Of a DNA stretch of 64,000 nucleotides, positions 59,521 to 64,000 are shown piece by piece. Position 1 is the stretch's first letter. Each line of letters opens with the position of its first letter. The DNA is from an uncultured Ruminococcus sp. (GTDB lineage Bacteria; Bacillota; Clostridia; Oscillospirales; Ruminococcaceae). A program made the translations under genes and the position numbers. The DNA is taken from contig NZ_CAMYUE010000002.1 of the NCBI RefSeq assembly GCF_947301925.1, positions 440,131 to 504,130 of the forward strand, in the 5' to 3' direction. Below the pieces are notes generated by a model. It had not been told where the DNA came from. It made no database searches and saw nothing but the letters and a program-made list of their open reading frames with translations.

Positions 59521-62500
59521 TTAGCCCTTAAAATTATTTAATCGACGTAAACATTCTGTTTTCTCTTCAGCTGTAAGAGCTACAAACATTTCTATAATAC
59601 CGTTGATTTTTTGAGTCTTAATCTTTTCTGTGATTGCAGAAGAAAGCAGTGTTATAACTTCTAAGTCATTTTCTGTTAAGAACTCTGGAAGTTCGGTCAT
59701 TGTTCCTTGCCACTGGACACACTGTGATACCGTCATTGTTTCAATCGAATCACGTATATTCTGAATATTCTTTCTAAGCCATTCATTTCGTTTTTGAGCC
59801 TGAATATCTTTTAGCGAAAGGATATATTCCGTCATGTACCGATCACATACAGTACCTTTCCATTTGTTGTTGTATTCTTCTTCAAGACTTTCAATTATTG
59901 AATTATCAGCTTGAATTATGCTTTTTTTGACTTTTATGAACTCTTCAATAAGATTCAGCGTACTTGTGAGAGCAATCACTGTCTTTTCATCAGGGTTAAG
60001 ACGAATAGCTTTAGAAATATGCTCGGACAGAAGTGCATAACTCTCAGTTGGCTCTTCAATTTCTTTTAGAATCTGCTGTATCTGTTTGTCAAGCTGAGAT
60101 TTCTGATTCTTAACCTTCTCCTGAGCTTCGTGGAGGTTGCGAACGAATTCGTCCCTTACTGAACTTACCATATCATTTGCAGCATTGAATGTGTCAAGCC
60201 AGCCAGAAAGCTGTGCTGATGTTTCCTCACACTTTGGAAAATCGAATGTATGAACGGAATTATCAATAGCAGATATGAAACGACGAGCATCTGCTATGGT
60301 AGAAGCGTATTTCTGTTCAAGCTCTGCTTCTTGTAAAACCACATCAATACGTGCTTTCAGTATGCTTGCATACTCCTTCTTGCCGAGTTCCTGAAGCTTT
60401 TTGGCGGTCTGCTGATATTTCTTCTTAAACTCACTTGACTGCGAATAAGAACATTTCAGCTTTGAAACAAACGGAGAGAAGTTCTCATCAAGCGTCTTTG
60501 ATGCCTCAGACAGTAATTTTTCTACACGGGCAACATAAGTTGGACTGTACAGGAATTCTGAGTATTCTTCTATCTTGCTGTCAACCTCTGGTTTTTCTAC
60601 ATTTGACAGCACAGAAACGATTTGTATCAGACTGAATGTGTTTTTGCACGTCTCAATAGCATTTTCTGCTTTGGTTAATAATCCATATTTTGTAGTATTG
60701 TAATTAACACCTTGCTGTAACTTCATCTCACAGGCGGCAATTTCGCCCTTGATAGAGTCGATGTTCTCTGAAGCTTCAACAAGTGCCTTTAGCTGTTTTG
60801 AGTACTCTGAGCATCTTTCGGTATATACAAGTTGTTGTATGTCTTTTATTAGATCGGTTAGTGCTTCATCGTCTGTTTGTGTTTTGAGTACAACACGGAG
60901 CTTCATCAGATTTTCAAGCATCTTTCTGTCGCTTTGTAGAAAGGTGTCAATGAACTGTTGCTTAGTCATCAGGACTGTTCCATCAAATATGCTTATTTTC
61001 TTGCTGTTCAGCGAAAGGACATAAATGATAAATAAGAAGAGCGAATAATAGTTCAGACCGTATGGTGCAGAACGGTAGTATCCAAACAACTGACCTATGG
61101 TATGTTGACTATCAGCGGAGAATTTTTCCATTACTTCCTGATAGATTTTCTTTACTTTGGCGTTTCTCGGTTCGCAAAGATTATAATTAGCATCAAAAAC
61201 CTGCCATGAAGTGGATGGTGTCTGAGTATGCAATGCGGTAACAATACGCCGTTTCTCTGTTGGATCAAGCCCCTGATAAGATTGTTTGTTGCACATCGTA
61301 CCTGTGAACATACTACGGCACATGGAAAGAAGCGTCTTTTTAGCTGTAGGGGTAGCTTTCTTTTCAAACTCCGTGAAAGAGAATGGTATTGTATTAGGAT
61401 AGCATTTTTTGAACTTATCATAGCAATGCTGGTTGATTCTGCCGGTCAGCGTTTCAATGCCATTTTCAGTAAGTATCTTCTTTTCGCCGGTCATACGAGT
61501 AAACTCTGATGAAATCGCTCGTATTATCGCACGACTCTCTTTTCCAAGAAATCGAGCATACATTTCTTTTTCGGATTCTGTGAATTTGCGATATACCGCA
61601 CGGCGTTTCAGATGCCCAAACCACTTTTCATCATCATCAAACAGTAGACAGAAAACAATCGGTAACTTATGTAGCTCCAAAGTCTTGATTAGCTTCGTGA
61701 CAATAGGAATATCTCTTTCCGATGTTTTGCCGCAGTACAGGTATACAAGAATGCCACGATACATCTCACCGTCAGTCGCATCCTTAACTTTTGCCATAAG
61801 AGAACGGCAGTACATTTCATTTATCTTAGAAATATTGATAAGTATCTGGTTATATTGCCACTCCAGTGAGGATATACTATTTTCTTGACTGAAAGCAGTT
61901 GATACAGGAACATTCAGCCTCAATTCGTTTGAGAGTTCCTCGTCCATCTCATCTATCGGATCATAGCCACGGAGCATAGTCATCTTCTTCATTATGCAAA
62001 TGGTGTACTCCTGTTTGCCATGAGCTTCTGCGTTAAGGTCAAAACGATTGGCTTCTGTATCATATGTGATAACACAGTATTCATTTTCAAGTCCAGCAAC
62101 AGCAGTATTTGTATCTTCTTCGTTTAGTCCGGAGCATAGTTTCAAACAGCTGAGAGCGCTGTTACGATCGTAGAATTTAAACTTCAGGATACTGCATATC
62201 AGTATAGCACGAAGCACTTTAACAGCATTTTCTGTTATCTTGCCATCGAGTTTTGTAATAATAGTCTGATATGTAAGACAATTCTGACTTGCCACGAAGC
62301 CTTTTTCCTCAGAACTGAGCATTTCATCAAACAGACTTGTACCGATAATATCTACTGGATAAATATAAGGAAGCCATCTTCCACTTACTTCATTATTCTG
62401 GATAGCCTCAAACATTTCGGCAGTATAGGCAATAGTAGAACGTTGCTGCATCCATGACGAAGTATTTGCCAGAAACCATACTGTAATAGGATGAATCGGA

Positions 62501-63762
62501 TAGCAACCCTTAGCGATTACATCAAAATACATCCTCTGATTAACCCAAACGGCTCTTTTGTTGATCTCCGGAGCTGCCCAATTGCATAGATTCATAAAAG
62601 TGTTTTTATGAAAATGAGCATAAACGTCATCTATGTTCCTTGTAACTATCCGTTCAAACGCACTCTCGTCTTTCTTTTCAATCAGATTGGCAAGTATTGT
62701 TTCAAAATTTGATGACAAATAGAATTTTTCGCTATTCTCATATCTTCCGACATATCGGGAGATATTTGAGCCGGCATTTTCTACTCGTCTTATGTATGAG
62801 TTCAGATCGTTCTGAATGAATGCATCAAAAACTATTCTGCCCTCGGCATTCTGAACTGCTTCAAATATCTGCTGTAATGATGAATCGCCGGCAACACGGG
62901 GATTATTGGCTGTGAACTCTATGTATCTTCCAAATTCGTCAAATAGAATGTAGATACGATCAAATACAGGGGTTTCGATGCAATATTTCTTTACAAGTAG
63001 AGTCAGTACATCAGCGGCAGATACATCTGATTCAGCATGAATATATGTACCCATGAATTCTTTGTATACTTCATTAACAGCGTTGAATACAGCCTTGTCA
63101 GCGTTTTCGAGAGCCTCACATATTGCTTCAGGTGTTACCGAACCACTCAGACTGGTATTGGCGAGATAATACTCATACCGTTCTTTATGTGTTTCAAAAG
63201 TGTTATTGCAGAAACTAATAGCCTGCTTGTACTGTGTAGTAAGCTCATCGAATATATCAGCAGACAGGTTGTGTTGTGCAAGGGCTTTCTTAGCAGTAGC
63301 CAGAACTTCACTATTAAGGTTGAAGTCACGCATACCATTAAGAACAATAACAAGATTCTTACGAAGATCTGTTATGATTTCTTCGCCTATTTGTCTGTCA
63401 GCAGCGGAGATATTTTTCAGAACCAACTGACGGAGTTCTTCGTCATGACCAGAGAGAAGTGAAGCCAGTGCAACGGACAAATGAGATTTACCGGTTCCGT
63501 ATCCGGCAATCGTCATACAGAAGCGGTTGCTTTCTGTTTCAGAAGCCCTTTTTGCAAGCTTCATCGCATAGGTTGCCGTATCATTTAATTTGTAACTTGT
63601 ATTCTGCCATTCCTGCTGGTTGACACCATGATACTTCGGTCCATGAAAAACATAGCTATCTGCTATTGCACTTACCTTGTCAGCATCATAAAACCAGTTA
63701 GCCTGAACAGCACCGCCGAAATACTTGTCCTTATTAAATTTCAGTATATCTCTTATCTGCAT
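59521..63762 (-). CDS. Large P-loop ATPase of a defence-type system
   Basis: A 1413-residue protein. Walker A is TIAGYGTGKSHLSVALASLL near residue 85, and IYILFDEFGRYIEF near 275 is a Walker-B-like acidic motif. The C-terminal 600 residues contain long coiled coils (EACEMKLQ- and EEIEEP-type stretches). The overall plan resembles the very large ATPases of BREX (BrxC/PglY) and Dnd-restriction loci, but I cannot assign it to a named system. AAGGTG precedes the ATG, 9 bases after the previous gene ends. Genes upstream lie beyond the window. It is the last gene of that operon and runs up to the truncated polymerase. Confidence 0.6.
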   Translation of the reverse strand: MQIRDILKFNKDKYFGGAVQANWFYDADKVSAIADSYVFHGPKYHGVNQQEWQNTSYKLNDTATYAMKLAKRASETESNRFCMTIAGYGTGKSHLSVALASLLSGHDEELRQLVLKNISAADRQIGEEIITDLRKNLVIVLNGMRDFNLNSEVLATAKKALAQHNLSADIFDELTTQYKQAISFCNNTFETHKERYEYYLANTSLSGSVTPEAICEALENADKAVFNAVNEVYKEFMGTYIHAESDVSAADVLTLLVKKYCIETPVFDRIYILFDEFGRYIEFTANNPRVAGDSSLQQIFEAVQNAEGRIVFDAFIQNDLNSYIRRVENAGSNISRYVGRYENSEKFYLSSNFETILANLIEKKDESAFERIVTRNIDDVYAHFHKNTFMNLCNWAAPEINKRAVWVNQRMYFDVIAKGCYPIHPITVWFLANTSSWMQQRSTIAYTAEMFEAIQNNEVSGRWLPYIYPVDIIGTSLFDEMLSSEEKGFVASQNCLTYQTIITKLDGKITENAVKVLRAILICSILKFKFYDRNSALSCLKLCSGLNEEDTNTAVAGLENEYCVITYDTEANRFDLNAEAHGKQEYTICIMKKMTMLRGYDPIDEMDEELSNELRLNVPVSTAFSQENSISSLEWQYNQILINISKINEMYCRSLMAKVKDATDGEMYRGILVYLYCGKTSERDIPIVTKLIKTLELHKLPIVFCLLFDDDEKWFGHLKRRAVYRKFTESEKEMYARFLGKESRAIIRAISSEFTRMTGEKKILTENGIETLTGRINQHCYDKFKKCYPNTIPFSFTEFEKKATPTAKKTLLSMCRSMFTGTMCNKQSYQGLDPTEKRRIVTALHTQTPSTSWQVFDANYNLCEPRNAKVKKIYQEVMEKFSADSQHTIGQLFGYYRSAPYGLNYYSLFLFIIYVLSLNSKKISIFDGTVLMTKQQFIDTFLQSDRKMLENLMKLRVVLKTQTDDEALTDLIKDIQQLVYTERCSEYSKQLKALVEASENIDSIKGEIAACEMKLQQGVNYNTTKYGLLTKAENAIETCKNTFSLIQIVSVLSNVEKPEVDSKIEEYSEFLYSPTYVARVEKLLSEASKTLDENFSPFVSKLKCSYSQSSEFKKKYQQTAKKLQELGKKEYASILKARIDVVLQEAELEQKYASTIADARRFISAIDNSVHTFDFPKCEETSAQLSGWLDTFNAANDMVSSVRDEFVRNLHEAQEKVKNQKSQLDKQIQQILKEIEEPTESYALLSEHISKAIRLNPDEKTVIALTSTLNLIEEFIKVKKSIIQADNSIIESLEEEYNNKWKGTVCDRYMTEYILSLKDIQAQKRNEWLRKNIQNIRDSIETMTVSQCVQWQGTMTELPEFLTENDLEVITLLSSAITEKIKTQKINGIIEMFVALTAEEKTECLRRLNNFKG

Positions 63763-63771
63763 TGTATCACC

Positions 63772-64000
63772 TTAATTCAATAATTCGTATAGGTGCGGAA
63801 GAACATCAGCTGCGTCCGCATTTTTAATAACAGTATACGGAACGAGCTGTTTGTTCAGTCTAATCAACTGTTTTCCTTCCATTTGTTCAAGAGCAAACAG
63901 CATTTCGTCTTCATCAAAGCCGAAGCGCTTGTTCCATTTCATATCTATTATCTGATCTGCTGTGATTTCCTGAGCTTCAGGATATTTTTTGTCCCATGAA
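63772..64000 (-). CDS. C-terminal part of the preceding gene (partial)
   Basis: The window cuts this gene; 75 codons are visible, reading SWDKKYPEAQEITADQIIDM, then FGFDEDEMLFALEQMEGKQ and ending VLPHLYELLN. The stop lies 9 bases before the large ATPase start, so it is the upstream member of the same operon. Helical, acidic; winged-helix character (two helices then KQLIRLNKQLVPYTV) is possible. No family assigned. Confidence 0.65.
   Translation of the reverse strand, partial: SWDKKYPEAQEITADQIIDMKWNKRFGFDEDEMLFALEQMEGKQLIRLNKQLVPYTVIKNADAADVLPHLYELLN

Noticed and set aside
1..64000. CRISPR arrays, rRNA and tRNA genes
   Set aside because: No regularly spaced short repeats, no rRNA-like sequence and no tRNA-like folding were found; the only dispersed repeats are the ~370-bp family.

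Overview
The window looks like a stretch of a low-to-moderate GC Bacillota chromosome, most likely a Ruminococcus-type Oscillospiraceae from gut or rumen. Strong AGGAGG ribosome-binding sites, TTGACA-17-TATAAT promoters, many serine recombinases, DUF6076/DUF3791/DUF3990 families and a pyruvate phosphate dikinase tail all fit this. No rRNA, tRNA, CRISPR array or core ribosomal operon was seen, so the genus is an inference. Almost everything here is accessory DNA: a pile-up of mobile elements and defence or stress modules.

Layout. 0-3.9 kb: end of one integrated element (a large serine recombinase with a small coupled gene, a GC-rich hairpin-rich region, a winged-helix protein). 4-9.7 kb: DUF6076 plus a HipA-like kinase, a rhodanese lipoprotein with a damaged start, an XRE regulator divergent from a SLOG-type gene, and an AAA/DUF4143 ATPase. 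9.9-11.3 kb: type I restriction gene hsdR cut off at its DEAH box.

11.5-26.6 kb: a region punctuated by a ~370-bp repeat family, all copies in one orientation. The repeats have imperfect terminal inverted repeats, a conserved small reading frame and an internal terminator. Between them sit cargo blocks: mutM with a DUF5131 gene and a DUF3791-DUF3990 three-gene operon; an ArsR-controlled permease/thioredoxin set, a GNAT-DUF4298 fusion, two chromate-transporter halves, and a DUF134-NifX fusion with a metallo-beta-lactamase gene; then an AAA15 ATPase-RloB (TOPRIM-like)-small protein-cyclase-like operon. The last repeat is joined to the final codons of a pyruvate phosphate dikinase gene. The same 12-bp core (GATTGCAGCCTG, one mismatch allowed) sits at the junction in every copy that retains it, and also at the end of the first recombinase gene.

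26.7-30.3 kb: another AAA/DUF4143 ATPase, a truncated tyrosine integrase and a lipoprotein. 30.7-45 kb: a dense, AT-rich, minus-strand defence-like island: a 1490-aa nuclease-STAND-helical-repeat protein with a small partner, a U32-like gene, a SUFU-domain gene, a helicase fused to a zinc-peptidase-like domain, a HEPN/DUF4238 pair, RNA 2'-phosphotransferase, and a solitary AAA15 ATPase. 45-54 kb: a Fic gene with one in-frame stop, then three tandem serine recombinase genes (the middle one lacks the catalytic domain), DUF3789, a DinG-like helicase, MazF, another GC-rich hairpin region and a sigma-like protein. 54.4-59.4 kb: a predicted nuclease, a minimal nucleotidyltransferase, an IrrE-type protease with HTH, and an XRE-ImmA-Y-family polymerase operon whose polymerase is cut at codon 91. 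59.5-64 kb: a 1413-aa ATPase and the tail of the gene before it, part of a multi-gene system running off the window.

The best candidates for something undescribed are the repeat/attachment-core system linked to the ppdK 3' end, the STAND protein with its overlapping partner, the ATPase-RloB-cyclase-like operon, and the helicase-peptidase fusion. All functional statements are read from motifs by eye; no search was run.
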